Under the pieces are notes generated by a model. That model was not told the origin of the DNA, ran no database searches, and worked only from the letters and a program-made list of their open reading frames with translations. Of a stretch of DNA of 64,000 nt, positions 1 to 11,695 are shown piece after piece; positions within the stretch are counted from its first letter, which is position 1, and the number at the start of each line of letters is the position of its first letter. A program made the position numbers and the translations under genes. Source of the DNA: Eudorina sp. 2006-703-Eu-15 (Eukaryota; Chlorophyta; Chlorophyceae; Chlamydomonadales; Volvocaceae); assembly GCA_003117195.1 (NCBI GenBank), contig BDSI01000198.1, forward strand, positions 1 to 64,000. Direction: 5' to 3'.

Positions 1-1537
1 TGCCTGCCCAGTGGCCGCCTCGTCACCCCTGAACCAACAGCGGCCGGGGCAGCGGCCCCTGAAGCGTGGCTGGCGGCCTGTGTCCTACCAGGCAAAAAGC
101 CGCCGCCGCTTCTGGTCCCTGGCGGAGCGGCTGGCGTACCAGGCTGCCCCACCGGCTGAGCGCCGGCCTTGTGGCCAACGCGAGAACCAGCTCCTGGCCC
201 CCTGGAGCGAGGTGCAGTGCCACCCCTCAGTCATGGCCACGGCGCCCTGCCACTGGTACACTACACAGTCTGCGAAACCCGCCGCCGTCTCACAGCTGCA
301 CGCCTGGCTTTGGAGACCATGGCCCAGGACCCCTGACGCCCGCTGCGTGGCCTACACTCCCGGGTAATCGCAGTGCACTCACAGTCCTGGAGGAGGAATG
401 GAGACGGCAGCATGCAGCCAACCGGGCCCCAGCCATAGCAGCTGGTTCAGGATGCACCCAGTCCAGCCTGCAGCCTGGATGCGGCCACGTTGCAACCCAC
501 TCTCCCCGTTCACAGCCAGTGTCACTCAGCTGCCGGCAACTCAGCGGCGTCCTCACAGCCGGGGGACCCAGGGGCAGGCCCCTCGACAGCTGGGCCATCT
601 ACCTTCATCAACCACCCCCCCGCAGGGCCGCTGCAAGGGAGCCCGCCGGACCTACCAGATCAGCTGCCCCGTGGACCCACCCGCCCCGCCGGACCCACCT
701 GACCTGCCAGACCCACCTGACCCGCCTGAACCGCCAGACCCGCCGGGCTTGGGTGCACCCGGCGGCCCAGAAGCACAAGACCTGGCAGCGGCTGTGGGAC
801 AGCCCGGCCAGCAACCGGGCCAAGGCCCTGGTGTGGCGCCTGCAGCATGCACGGCTCCCGTGCGGCCTGTACCTCGCAACCAAAGGCCGGCCGGACCGCG
901 CCGCCTGCAGCCACCCACCCTGCCAACACAGCAGCAGCCACAGCAGCAGCCACAGCAGCAGCAGCCACGGCGATGGCGGCCAGAACCGTGCCTGGACAGC
1001 TTGACCCACATCTTTGTGGCCTGCCCGGCGTACCAGGGTGCTCGTGAGTGGCTGGTGGCTCTCTGGGGGCCATCACCGGGGGGCCCGGCCCCCCAATGAT
1101 GAGCGTTGAACTGCTGCTGGGAGACTGGGCCGCCGCCTGGGCCAGTACCCAACCAGCCCGGGCCTGCAAACCCTCTGGACCGCCCTTCGGGCCACCTGGC
1201 TGTGGGCCGTCTGGTGCCACCACCAAGCCGCTGACACCGAGCCCTGCCCCTCTGAAGCGGTCGTCACCCAGGTGGTCAGCGAGCTCCAACGGCTCATGTG
1301 GGCGCATTTCCGGATGGCAGCGTTGCCCGACGACACCATGGCTGGCTTGCCACTCTCACACATCACCGCCCAGCTGAAGACAGCTCCGCTGGACGCCTTC
1401 GAAGCCTCGTGGCGCATGAAGGTGTCCTGTGCTCTGTCGAGCGTGCCGAAGGGCAGGCGCCCAGGCTGCGGGTCCAGCTGTCCCTGGCCCACCCTGTGCC
1501 AGCCCCACAGGCTGCCGCCACAGTAATGTCAGATTAG
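1..1537 (+). pseudogene. LINE ORF2 C-terminal part, frameshifted
   Basis: This stretch encodes the ORF2 C-terminal region: the linker with Pro-rich repeats, the Gln-rich insert, the SLTHIFVACPAYQG finger segment and the closing VMSD before TAG at 1535-1537. The frame is broken many times by one-base changes in C or G runs relative to other copies, for example near 107, 170, 226 and 312. These fall in homopolymers, so decay and assembly error cannot be separated here. No intact product is expected. Confidence 0.85.
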
Positions 1538-2521
1538 TTTCAGCTCGCAGCTACAGCTACAGCATCAGCTCAGCCCAGCTCAGGGGGGTTTGTTGTGTGA
1601 GCCGTTTCCGGTTTGTGTAGGGCAGTAGTGAAAGGGGTTTCAGTTCGGCTTTGTGTGGGGGCCTCGAGGGTGCTGGGGTCTAGGGGGGCCAGTGTTGTAG
1701 GGGTGAGGGCCTCCAGGGTTGGGTTGGCGAGGGAGGGGTGTGCCTGCTTGCTGCGCCCCGCAGGGTACCAGCCCTAGACGTTTCCCTTGCTCGTGGCGTG
1801 CTCGTGCTCTGCCGGGCCGGCGTCTGTTGGCGTGGCTGGTGGAGCGGCGCCCTGTTGTGCGGCCCTGCGGTGTGCTCGTGCTCGAGACCCTACCGAGCGG
1901 CACCCGGGTTCGGCCGTGACGTGCTTGGCGCCTTGGTGTGCTCGTGCCCTGGCCTCCTGTGCCTTGGGCGGCACCTCGTTGCTTTTGGGTTCGTGCGAGC
2001 CTGGGGGTGTGTATTTGGGGGGTGGGGGGTTGGGTTCCTTCGGTTGGGCGGTTGGGCCCTTCGGTGGCAGGTTGTTGCTTCCGTTTGCTTGCTTTGTGTC
2101 TTCTGTGGCTGCTGCAGTTGGGTGTTGCCCTGCTTCTTTGGGTAGTGTTTGCCTCGTTGCTATCTTCTGGTTTTGTAGCTGTTTTTCTTTTCTTTTTTTG
2201 TTTTTTGTTGTTTGTTGGTGGTGGGTCGTCTTTGGCCTTCCGTCTCGCCTGGTGGCCTGGAGTAGGAGGTGCGGCCTTGTTGTGCCGTTTTGCCGCATTG
2301 GGAGCTTTTCTCTCCCTCTGCCGCCCTGTCCCTGTCCCCGTCCTGTCTGTGAGGTTGGCGTTGCTTGGTTCCCTTTCCTTCTGGTTGGTGCCTCTGGGGC
2401 TCGGTTGCGGTGTGGTGGTCTTTGCTTGCCGTCTGGCCTTCTTTCCGGCTTGCTGCTTGGTCTGCTTCCGTCCCTTTGTCCTTGTAACGTCCCTCTCAGA
2501 AAAAAAAAAAAAAAAAAAAAA
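1..2521 (+). mobile_element. LINE copy A, 3' part
   Basis: This is the 3' part of a plus-strand LINE whose 5' part lies outside the window. It matches the full-length copy from about 45110 to its A-tail: the end of ORF2, a G/T-rich 3'UTR (1538-2499) and an A-tail of 22 bases (2500-2521) after CCCTCTCAG. The next base opens an ORF1 fragment of another copy (B), so A may have inserted into B upstream of the window. No target duplication can be tested because the left junction is missing. Confidence 0.9.
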
Positions 2522-2908
2522 GCTCCTGCAGTGCCGCAGCCAGCAGCACCGTCCGCTCCCGCGGCCCTCAGTGACAGGCCCGGGCCCCCTCGGCCCCCAG
2601 TCTGGCTGATCAGGCCGCTGGTGGCGTCGCCAGGGCCCTACCCCGGGGGAGCCCGACAACCAGCTGCCCCAGCCGCCTTGGCCAGCCCCCTGCGGGCAGT
2701 CCTCACCAGTGTGCAGGCCGCACATGACCGCCAGCGGTCAGTGTATCCCGGGCGGGGTTGGCCTTTCAATGGGTGATACCCCGGCCCGGGGCCCCGACGG
2801 TGCCCGCCCGACGGTGCCCAGACCCCGGCCCGGGAGCCTCCCGGTGCCCGTATGCTCGCCGGTGGGGCACCCCACTGGCGGCGGCCCCAGCAGCCCCGCC
2901 GGGCAGCC

Positions 2909-4560
2909 TTTTTTTTTTTTTCCTGAGAGGGACGTTAAAAGGACAAAGGGACGGAAGCAGACCAAGCAGCAAGCCGGGAAGAAGGCCAGACGGCAAGCGA
3001 AGACCACCACACCGCAACCGAGCCCCAGAGGCACCAACCAGAAGGAAAGGGAACCAAGCAACGCCAACCTCACAGACAGGACGGGGACAGGGACAGGGCG
3101 GCCGAGGGAGAGAAAAGCTCCCAAAGCGGCAAAACGGCACAACAAGGCCGCACCTCCTACTCCAGGCCACCAGGCGAGACGGAAGGCCAAAGACGACCCA
3201 CCCACCAACAAACAACAAAAACAAAAAAAGAAAAGAAAAACGGCTACAAAACCAGAACACAGCAACGAGGCAAACACTACCCAAAGAAGCAGGGCAACAC
3301 CGAACTGCAGCAGCCACAGAAGACACAAAACAAACAACGGAAGCAACAAACCTGCAGCAGCCCAAGGGAACACCGGAACTCCCAAACAGAAGGGGACACA
3401 CCAGACTGCCCAACAGAAGGAACCCAACTCCCCACCCCCAAAAACTCACCCCCAGGCTCGCACGAACCCAAAAGCACCGAGGTGCCGCCCAAGGCACAGG
3501 AGGCCAGGGCACGAGCACACCAAGGTACCAAGCACGTCACGGCCGAACCCGGGTGCCGCTCGGTAGGGTCTCGAGCACGAGCACACCGCAGGGCCGCACA
3601 ACAGGGCGCCGCTCCACCAGCCACGCCAACAGACGCCGGCCCGGCAGAGCACGAGCACGCCACGAGCAAGGGAAACGTCCAGGGCTGGTACCCTGCGGGG
3701 CGCAGCAAACAGGCACACCCCTCCCTCGCCAACCCAACCCTGGAGGCCCTCACCCCTATAACCCTGGCCCCCTAGACCCCAGCACCCTCGAGGCCCCCCA
3801 CAAAGCCGAACTGAAACCCCTTTCACTACTGCCCTACACAAACCGGAAGCGGCTCACACAACAAAACCCCCCTGAGCTGGGCTGAGCTGATGCTGTAGCT
3901 GTAGCTGCGAGCTGAAACTAATCTGACATTACTGCGTCGGCAGCCTGTGGGGCTGGCACAGGGTGGGCCAGGGACAGATGGACCCGCAGCCTGGGTGCCT
4001 GCCCCTCGGCACGCTCGACAGAGCACAGGACACCTTCATGCGCCCATGAGGCTTCGAAGGCGTCCAGCGGAGCTGTCTTCAGCTGGGCGGTGATGTGAGA
4101 GAGTGGCAACCCAGCCATGGTGTCGTCGGGCAACGCTGCCATCCGGAAATGCGCCCACATGAGCCGTTGGAGCTCGCTGACCACCTGGGTGACGACCGCT
4201 TCGGAGGGGCAGGGCGCGGTGTCAGCGGCTTGGTGGTGGCACCAGACGGCCCACAGCCAGGTGGCCCGAAGGGCGGTCCAGAGGGTTTGCAGGCCCGGGC
4301 TGGGAGGGTACTGGCCCCAGGCGGCGGCCCAGTCTCCCAGCAGCAGTTCAACGCTCATCATTGGGGGGCCGGGCCCCCCGGTGATGGCCCCCCAGAGAGC
4401 CACCAGCCACTCACGAGAACCCTGGTACGCCGGGCAGGCCACAAAGATGTGGGTCAAGCTGTCCACGCAAGGTTCTGGCCGCCATCGCCGCGGCTGCTGC
4501 TGCTGTGGCTGCTGCTGTGGCTGTTGGCAGGGTGGGTGGCTGCAGGCGGCGCGGTCCGGC
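2909..4560 (-). mobile_element. LINE copy C inserted in copy B ORF1
   Basis: This is a minus-strand LINE 3' part. It has a T-tract at 2909-2921, the complement of the 3'UTR, then the ORF2 end (stop at 3918-3920) up to about residue 1420 of ORF2. The ORF1 sequence of copy B stops at GGGCAGCC and resumes at 4561 with CAGCCTGCC, giving a target duplication of about five bases (CAGCC) and proving insertion into B. It is 5'-truncated within ORF2. Confidence 0.9.
3918..4560 (-). pseudogene. LINE ORF2 C-terminal fragment of copy C
   Basis: The C-terminal region of about 214 codons is open on the minus strand down to the stop at 3918-3920 and contains the QQPQQQPQQQQP tract and SLTHIFVACPAYQG. It joins directly to unrelated ORF1 sequence at 4561, so it has no start of its own. 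It retains the Cys/His finger segment but no endonuclease or reverse transcriptase. Confidence 0.8.
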
Positions 4561-4810
4561 CAGCCTGCCCCCACTGTGGCCCGCCCGCCACCACCAGGGG
4601 CCGTCGGCCCCCGGGGCCGGCGGCTGACGCCTGTGGTCCTGTCACACCCAGCCAGCACCCGGGGCGCCCCCCGGCCCCCCAGCTGGCTGCCACCCCCAGC
4701 AGCTCTGTCAGCCCCGCCCGCCTCCCAGCCCCAGCTACTGCCAGCCCCGCCCCGCCCCCCTGCCAAACCCCAAGCGCCGGCTGCACACGGGGACGGCCCG
4801 CCGGCAGCTG

Positions 4811-4878
4811 CTTGGTCTGCTTCCGTCCCTTTGTCCTTGTAACGTCCCTCTCAGAAAAAAAAAAAAAAAAAAAAAAAA
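4811..4878 (+). mobile_element. 68-bp LINE 3' end in copy B ORF1
   Basis: Only the last 44 bases of the LINE 3'UTR (CTTGGTCTGC... to CTCTCAG) and 24 A residues are present, interrupting the ORF1 sequence CAGCTG|CCACTGG of copy B. Two C residues of the target are missing and no clear duplication is seen. There is short homology (GCTGC) between target and insert at the 5' junction. Confidence 0.85.
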
Positions 4879-5911
4879 CTGGTCCCCAGGCGCCGAGGGT
4901 CCCCACAGCCCAGTGTATCCCTCCACCACCAGGCCCACATCAGCTCCGCCTTGTGATCGCCAGGGTCTCCCGCCACCAGGTGCCACGGTGCAGCCCAAGG
5001 GGGCGACCCCCCTGTCAGTGAGTGGGCCGCTGACCACCCATGAGGTAGCCCTCCTTCAAGCCAGCCTCCTGGCCGGCCCCGCCTTTGGTGACTGGCAGCC
5101 CCCCGGGCCCACGTTACTGGCCGGGTATCATGATGCCCTGGTCGATTACTTTGAGGCCTGCCCGCACCCAGCCGCTGCCAACCCCGTGGCGCGCACCCTC
5201 CTGGGCCGCTTCTTCCTCCAGCACCACCCTGCCCTGCCATCCCCGGAGGCCGCCGACCCCCGCCCCGTGGTCGCCACCTTCTGCCGTCGGGCCCTGCACC
5301 AGCTCGACTGCACCTCCACTGGGCCGCTAAGTGAACTGCAAGCTTCCCGCCTGCTGCTGGCCGCGAGCCGGCGGGACCTAGCGTGCAAACAGCGACCAGC
5401 CCCTGCGGACACCATCTTGCTGGCGGCGCTGGAGAGAGGAATGGCCGCCCATACCCACCATGTCAGCCAGGCCCCGTCCACAGCGGCGGCACTGCTGCAG
5501 CTGTACCGGCAGCACTTGTCATTCCTGGCCAAATACCTCACAGCCGTGGAAGCCCGCCCTGACCATGCGTTCCGCTTCAGCAAAGCTGTCATGGACCAGC
5601 TGCAGGCCCGCCTGGGCACTCTGATAGCCGCGGTGGCCGCCCGACACGCAGGGGGCGGGCCGCGGCGGGCCACAATGAGCCGCCAGCCTCGTGCGCCCAC
5701 CCTCCGGCTGCTGACAGTCAACGTCAACGGCTTGAAGGGGGAGCGCACACCCCGGCTGCTCTGCTATTTGAAGCAGGTAGCCCGCAACCCGGATGTCACG
5801 TTTGTCCAGGAAGCCAAACTGGGCAGCAAGGAGGATCTGCAGGCAGCACTGCAGCGGGGGGAGGGCCCGGGTGCGCCGTGGAAAGGCCGGTGGGCGTACA
5901 GCCCGGGCAGT

Positions 5912-5942
5912 TTTTTTTTTTTTTTTCTGAGAGGGACGTGCA
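5912..5942 (-). mobile_element. 31-bp ultra-truncated LINE insertion
   Basis: This insert is T15 followed by CTGAGAGGGACGT, the complement of the last 13 bases of the LINE, and GCA. The seven-base target sequence GGGCAGT is present on both sides (5905-5911 and 5943-5949), while the intact gene has it once. This is a complete retrotransposition event that kept only 13 bases of element sequence. Confidence 0.88.
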
Positions 5943-8106
5943 GGGCAGTGCTCACAGCCGGGGCACAGCCATCCTGGTTCGCCCCGGGCTGGCCTTACCT
6001 GGCCTCGTGCAACAAGGCTCCAAACAGGACGACGCTGGCCGTGTCGTCTGCTGGGACTGGGATGTCCTGCACCTTCGGCTGCGGCTCCTCAGTGTGTATG
6101 CCCCGCCAGCAGCAGCCGAGAAGCCAGACTTCTTCACAGGGCTGCAGCCATACTTGGACACCGACCGCCACGTCATACTTGGGGGCGACCTCAACTGCAC
6201 TCTGGGCCCATCGGAGGAAGCCGAAATGTCTCGTAACAGGGCGGCCGGCCGGCAGCAGCTCCAACACCTTATCTCCGCTGCAGACCTGGTGGACCCCTGG
6301 CCCGCGGGTCGGCCCGACCGTGGCTACACTTATCCAGCTGCCGCCAACCGGGCGGCCACCGCCCGCCTGGATCGCTGGCTGATCAGCCGGCCACTGGCTG
6401 CATACGTGGCCCACATACAGCTTGCCCCGGGGGCGCCCGGTGACCATCATGGCGTCCTGCTCGAGCTGGCGCTGCCTGGCCTGCCCCACTCGGCCGCAGC
6501 GGCTGGATGTTTCCCACCTATCTCCTCTACCATCCCAGCCTGCTGCCGCGCCTCAAGGCTGCGGTCCAGTCCGAGCTCCAGGCGGCCCAGCAACGTGTTC
6601 CCCCCGTGGATGCCAGGGAAACTTGGGAGTGGGTCAAAGGCCGGCTGCGGCTGGTGGCTGACCAGCTCCACCGCCAGCATCTCCGCGAGCAAGTGGCCGA
6701 CCTTCGTGCTGCACAGCAGGCCGCAGCCGCAGCTCTGGCGGCCCAGCATGGCAGTGCCCCTGGCTCTCCTGTTAGCCTGGACGCCGCTCGTGCCTGCAAG
6801 CAGCTGGCTGACAGTGTGGCCCAGGCCTCAACCCGCCGCAATGCCGCCCTGGATGCCGCCTACACCCGGCATGGAGACAAAGGCACCGGCTGGTTCCACC
6901 AGCTCGGCCGGGAGGCCAAGGTCAGGGAACCCATCACCCACCTGCTCGCCCCAGGGCAGCCCGAGCCAGTCCCCCTGACCAGTGCGAATGCCGGTGAGAC
7001 CATCACCACGGCCGCCCACGCCATGTACAGCAGTGACAGCCCCACGGGCCTGTTCCGAGTTGGGGAGGTGGACCCCGCTGCCCAGGACCTGCTCCTCAGC
7101 CACCTTCGCCGGAGACTGCCAGACGACCTGCGGGACAGCTCTGATGGCGCAGGGGCCCAGGGGGAACTCCAGTTGGAGGAACTCATGGTGGCCCTGGCTT
7201 CATGCCAGAATGGCAAGGCCCCGGGTTCGGATGGTGTCCCATACGAGGTCTATCGTGTCCTGTGGGAGCAGCTGGGGCCGCCGCTCCTTGCAGCCGCCAA
7301 TGAAGCCTTCCACCAGGGCTCCGTCGCCTCCGGGGCGGCCGCTGCTGCATCCCTGCCCCGCAGCTGGCGTGAAGGGATCATCTCTCTCATCTATAAGGGG
7401 AAGCGCCTGCCTCGGCCGGACCTCAGCAGCTACCGGCCCATCACCCTCCTGCAGTGTGACTACAAAATCGTCTGCAAGGTGGTCAGCAATCGCCTCCAGC
7501 CGGCCCTGGATTACCTGGTGGACCCGCTCCAAACAGCCTTTATCGCGGGGCGAGATATCCGGGACAACATCCTGTACCACCTGGCCCTGGCTGAGCATGT
7601 GCACCAGTCCCAGCAATCCGCGGCCCTCCTCTTCCTGGACATTGAGAAAGCCTACGACCGGATCCACCGTCCATGGCTGTACCGAGTGGTGGAGTCCAAG
7701 GGATTTGGGCCCAACATGCAGCGGTGGATCCACCTCCTCACGTCGGATGGGTCTTCCCGGGTTGTGGTCAACGGCCAGCTGTCCGCCCCGTTCCCGGTCC
7801 GGAACGGCCTCGAGCAGGGCAGCACCCTGTCGCCTGTCCTCTGGGTCCTGCAGCTTGAGCCACTCACGGCGTACCTGCACCATCTATGCGCCTCAGGCCA
7901 GCTACGCACGCCCACCCTCCCCAGTGGACAGCCTGCACCGCCCGTGTCGCACCATGCTGACGATACTGTCCTCACGGTCCGGGGCGTTGACGAGGACGGC
8001 CCCGTCGCCAAAGCAGCGGTCCAGCTCTTCTGCCGGGCCAGTAACGCCAAGGAGAATGCCAGCAAAAGCAAGGGGCTGGTGCTCGGCACCCACCGTGTGG
8101 TCTGGG

Positions 8107-8217
8107 TTTTTTTTTTTTTTTTGTGGGTCCACGGGGGCCAGCTGATCGGGTAGGTCCGGCGGGCTCCATTGCAGCGGCCCTGCAGGGGGGTGGTTGATGA
8201 AGGTAGATGGGTTTAGA
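8107..8217 (-). mobile_element. LINE ORF2 fragment with misplaced A-tail
   Basis: A T16 tract (8107-8122) is followed by about 90 bp of minus-strand ORF2 sequence from the Pro-rich linker region, ending at GTAGATGG. Read on its own strand, this is internal ORF2 sequence with a poly(A) added after GGACCCAC and no 3'UTR. The flanking copy B sequence skips about 457 bp that the full-length copy has (44142-44597), so insertion came with a target deletion. Confidence 0.8.
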
Positions 8218-10271
8218 TGGCCCAACCAGGCCGGCAGCCCTGGAAGCTGATCATGCGCTCCCTCTTCGCTAACTGGGCCCCCCGGGGGACCGCCGGCTGG
8301 GGTTGGGTGTATGGGACGGTGGACCCACCGGCAAACCTGCCCCCGTACCTGGCCAGCCTGGTGACATCCTTCCGGGCCTCACAGCCCTGCCGGCTGCCTT
8401 ACCCTGAGGGCACTGACGCGCGGGCGCTGCTGCATGAGCCGCTGTACTACAATGCAGCCCTTCGGGACCCAGTGACAGGACAGCCATTCCAGCCCCCCGG
8501 TATGCCTGAGGGCGGACCCATCGACGCACCGTGCACCGTGGCAGCCCTGCGTGCAGCCCCAGACCTGGCCCAGCGTGACCCCCAACTGCAGGCTGTGCTG
8601 GCCGCCGTGCCTCCCGACTGGCACCAGCTCCTGCCAGGTGGCCTCCTCACCGCAGAACTTCCTGAAGCAGCAAATTGGCAAGTGTCACTGGACAGCAACT
8701 GGGTCCGCAGCCCGTCCGGAGCTCTACTGGCTGCCTTGCCCAGCGGCCGCCTCGTCACCCCTGAACCAACAGCGGCCGGGCCAGCGGCCCCTGACGCGTG
8801 GCTGGCGGCCTGTGTCCTGCCAGGCAAAAAGCCGCGCCGCTTCTGGTCCCTGGCGGAGCGGTTGGCGTACCAGGCTGCCCCGCCGGCTGAGCGGCCGGCC
8901 TTGTGGCCAACCGAGAACCAGCTCCTGGGCCCCTGGAGCGAGGTGCAGTGCCACCCCCTCAGTCATGGCCATGGCACCCTGCCACTGGTACACTACACAG
9001 TCTGCGAAACCCGCCGCCGTCTCACAGCTGCACGCCTGGCTTTGGGAGACCACGGCCCAGGACCCCTGACGCCCGCTGCGTGGCCTACACTCCCGGGTAA
9101 TCGCAGTGCACTCACGGTCCTGGAGGAGGAATGGAGACGGCAGCATGCAGCCAATCGGGCCCCCAGCCATAGCAGCTGGTTCAGGATGCACCCAGTCCAG
9201 CCTGCAGCCTGGATGCGGCCACGTTGCAACCCACTCTCCCCGTTCACAGCCAGTGTCACTCAGCTGCCGGCAACTCAGCGGCGTCCTCACAGCCGGGGGG
9301 ACCCAGGGGCAGGCCCCTCGACAGCTGGGCCATCTGCCTTCATCAACCACCACCCCGCAGGGCCGCTGCAAGGGAACCCGCCGGACCTACCAGATCAGCT
9401 GGCCCCCGTGGACCCACCCGCCCCGCCGGACCCACCTGACCTGCCAGACCCACCTGACCCGCCTGATCCGCCAGACCCGCCGGGCTTGGGTGCACCCACG
9501 GCGGCCCAGAAGCACAAGACCTGGCAGCGGCTGTGGGACAGCCCGGCCAGCAACCGGGCCAAGGCCCTGGTGTGGCGTCTGCAGCATGCACGGCTCCCGT
9601 GCGGCCTGTACCTCGCAACCAAAGGCCGGCCGGACCGCGCCGCCTGCAGCCACCCACCCTGCCAACAGCCACAGCAGCAGCCACAGCAGCAGCAGCCACG
9701 GCGATGGCGGCCAGAACTGTGCATGGACAGCTTGACCCACATCTTTGTGGCCTGCCCGGCGTACAAGGGTGCTCGTGAGTGGCTGGTGGCTCTCTGGAGG
9801 GCCATCACCGGGGGGCCCGGCCCCCCAATGATGAGCGTTGAACTGCTGCTGGGAGACTGGGCCGCCGCCTGGGGCCAGTACCCAACCAGCCCGGGCCTGC
9901 AAACCCTCTGGACCGCCCTTCGGGCCACCTGGCTGTGGGCCGTCTGGTGCCACCACCAAGCTGCTGACACCGAGCCCTGCCCCTCCGAAGCGGTCGTCAC
10001 CCAGGTGGTCAGCGAGCTCCAACGGCTCATGTGGGCGCATTTCCGGATGGCAGCGTTGCCCGACGACACCATGGCTGGGTTGCCACTCTCTCACATCACC
10101 GCCCAGCTGAAGACAGCTCCGCTGGACGCCTTCGAAGCCTCATGGGCGCATGAAGGTGTCCTGTGCTCTGTCGAGCGTGCCGAAGGGCAGGCGCCCAGGC
10201 TGCGGGTCCATCTGTCCCTGGCCCACCCTGTGCCAGCCCCACAGGCTGCCGCCGCAGTAATGTCAGATTAG

Positions 10272-11288
10272 TTTTCAGCTCGCAGCTACAGCATCAGCTC
10301 AGCCCAGCTCAGGGGGGTTTGTTGTGTGAGCCGTTTCCGGTTTGTGTAGGGCAGAAGTGACAGGGGGTTTCAGTTCGGCTTTGTGGGGGGGCCTCGAGGG
10401 TGCTGGGGTCTAGGGGGGCCAGTGTTGTAGGGGTAAGGGCCTCCAGTGTTGGGTTGGCGAGGGAGGGGTGTTCCTGCTTGCTGCGCCCCGCAGGGTACCA
10501 GCCCTGGACGTTTCCCTTGCTCGTGGCGTGCTCGTGCTCTGCCGGGCCGGCGTCTGTTGGCGTGGCTGGTGGAGCGGCGCCCTGTTGTGCGGCCCTGCGG
10601 TGTGCTCGTGCTCGAGGCCCTACCGAGCGGCACCCGGGTTCGGCCGTGACGTGCTTGGCGCCTTGGTGTGCTCGTGCCCTGGCCTCCTGTGCCTTGGGCG
10701 GCACCTCGGTGCTTTTGGGTTCGTGCGAGCCTGGGGGGTCTGTTTTTGGGGGGTGGGGGGTTTGGGTTCCTTCTGTTGGGCGGTCTGGTGTGTCTCCTTC
10801 TGTTGAGAGTTCCGGTGTTCTCTGGGGCTGCTGCAGGTTGTTGCTTCCGTTGTTTGCTTTGTGTCTTCTGTGGCTGCTGCAGTTGGGTGTTGCCCTGCTT
10901 CTTTGGGTAGTGTTTGCCTCGTTGCTGTGTTCTGGTTTTGTAGCTGTTTCTTCTTTTCTTTTTTTGTTTTTTGTTGTTTGTTGGTGGGTGGGTCGTCTTT
11001 GGCCTTCCGTTTCTCCTGGTGGCCTGGAGTAGGAGGTGCGGCCTTGTTGTGCCGTTTTGCCGCTTTGGGAGCTTTTCTCTCCCTCTGCCGCCCTGTCCCT
11101 GTCCCCGTCCTGTCTGTGAGGTTGGCGTTGCTTGGTTCCCTTTCCTTCTGGTTGGTGCCTCTGGGGCTCGGTTGCGGTGTGGTGGTCTTTGCTTGCCGTC
11201 TGGCCTTCTTCCCGGCTTGCTGCTTGGTCTGCTTCCGTCCCTTTGTCCTTGTAACGTCCCTCTCAGAAAAAAAAAAAAAAAAAAAAAA
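10272..11288 (+). other. LINE 3'UTR and A-tail of copy B
   Basis: This is the 3'UTR after the TAG of copy B, about 995 bp and rich in G and T, ending CCCTCTCAG and an A22 tail. It contains the T-rich tract near 10950 and the GGTTGGTGCCTCTGGGG segment common to all copies. The long open frames on both strands of it are not conserved between copies. Confidence 0.85.
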
Positions 11289-11591
11289 GATGGCCCAGCT
11301 GTCGAGGGGCCTGCCCCTGGGTCCCCCCGGCTGTGAGGACGCCGCTGAGTTGCCGGCAGCTGAGTGACACTGGCTGTGAACGAGGAGAGTGGGTTGCAAC
11401 GTGGCCGCATCCAGGCTGCAGGCTGGACTGGGTGCATCCTGAACCAGCTGCTACGGCTGGGGGCCCGATTGGCTGCATGCTGCCGTCTCCATTCCTCCTC
11501 CAGGACCGTGAGTGCACTGCGATTACCCGGGAGTGCAGGCCACGCAGCGGGCGTCAGGGGTCCTGGGCCATGGTCTCCCAAAGCCAGGCGT
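11289..11591 (-). pseudogene. LINE ORF2 fragment (minus) in rearranged block
   Basis: This is ORF2 sequence on the minus strand matching 48572-48875 of minus copy M, down to AAGCCAGGCGT. It abuts the A-tail of copy B. It shares variants with M, such as GAACGAGGAGAGTGG where most copies have GAACGGGGAGAG, so it descends from the same or a sister copy. Confidence 0.8.
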
Positions 11592-11695
11592 CTGGTCCCT
11601 GGCGGAGCGTTTAGTGTACCAGGCTGCCCCACCGGCTGAGCGGCCGGCCTTGTGGCCAACCGAGAACCAGCTCCTGGGCCCCTGGAGCGAGGTGC
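11592..11695 (+). pseudogene. inverted LINE ORF2 fragment
   Basis: The orientation flips at 11592. This plus-strand ORF2 stretch carries the variant GCGTTTAGTGTACC, the complement of GGTACACTAAACGC in minus copy M near 49303. The block is therefore a rearranged relative of 48570-49420, with this part inverted. It ends with AGGTGC, the target duplication of the following SINE. Confidence 0.8.

Larger units (their letters stand above)
2522..5678 (+). pseudogene. LINE ORF1 remnant of copy B
   Basis: These are pieces of ORF1 at 2522-2908, 4561-4810 and 4879-5678. They include the Pro/Ala-rich middle and the whole C-terminal helical region, ending with TGA at 5676-5678 inside the ORF2 start (ATGA). 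The C-terminal part, from about 4913, is open to that junction apart from small indels. The front is lost by 5' truncation and the middle is split by two LINE inserts, so no ORF1 protein can be made. Confidence 0.85.
5675..10271 (+). pseudogene. LINE ORF2 of copy B, broken
   Basis: ORF2 starts with ATG at 5675 (MSRQPRAPTLRLL). The endonuclease start is open to 5911, where a 31-bp insert breaks it. It continues in frame from about 5943, loses one base near 6484, then runs 6507-8106 through the reverse transcriptase motifs (FLDIEKAYDR, HHADDT). A T-tailed fragment plus a target deletion of about 457 bp follows at 8107-8217. The C-terminal 684 codons (8217-10271) are intact, with Pro-rich linker, Gln tract and finger. 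There are three independent lesions, so the product is dead. Confidence 0.88.
2522..11288 (+). mobile_element. LINE copy B (5'-truncated, interrupted)
   Basis: Copy B is a plus-strand LINE that starts in mid-ORF1 (equivalent to 40302 in the full-length copy) and runs through ORF2 and the 3'UTR to an A-tail at 11267-11288. It is interrupted by minus copy C (2909-4560), a 68-bp LINE 3' end (4811-4878), a 31-bp LINE end (5912-5942) and a T-tailed ORF2 fragment (8107-8217). The flanks rejoin across the first three inserts, which shows that B was the older target. Confidence 0.9.
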
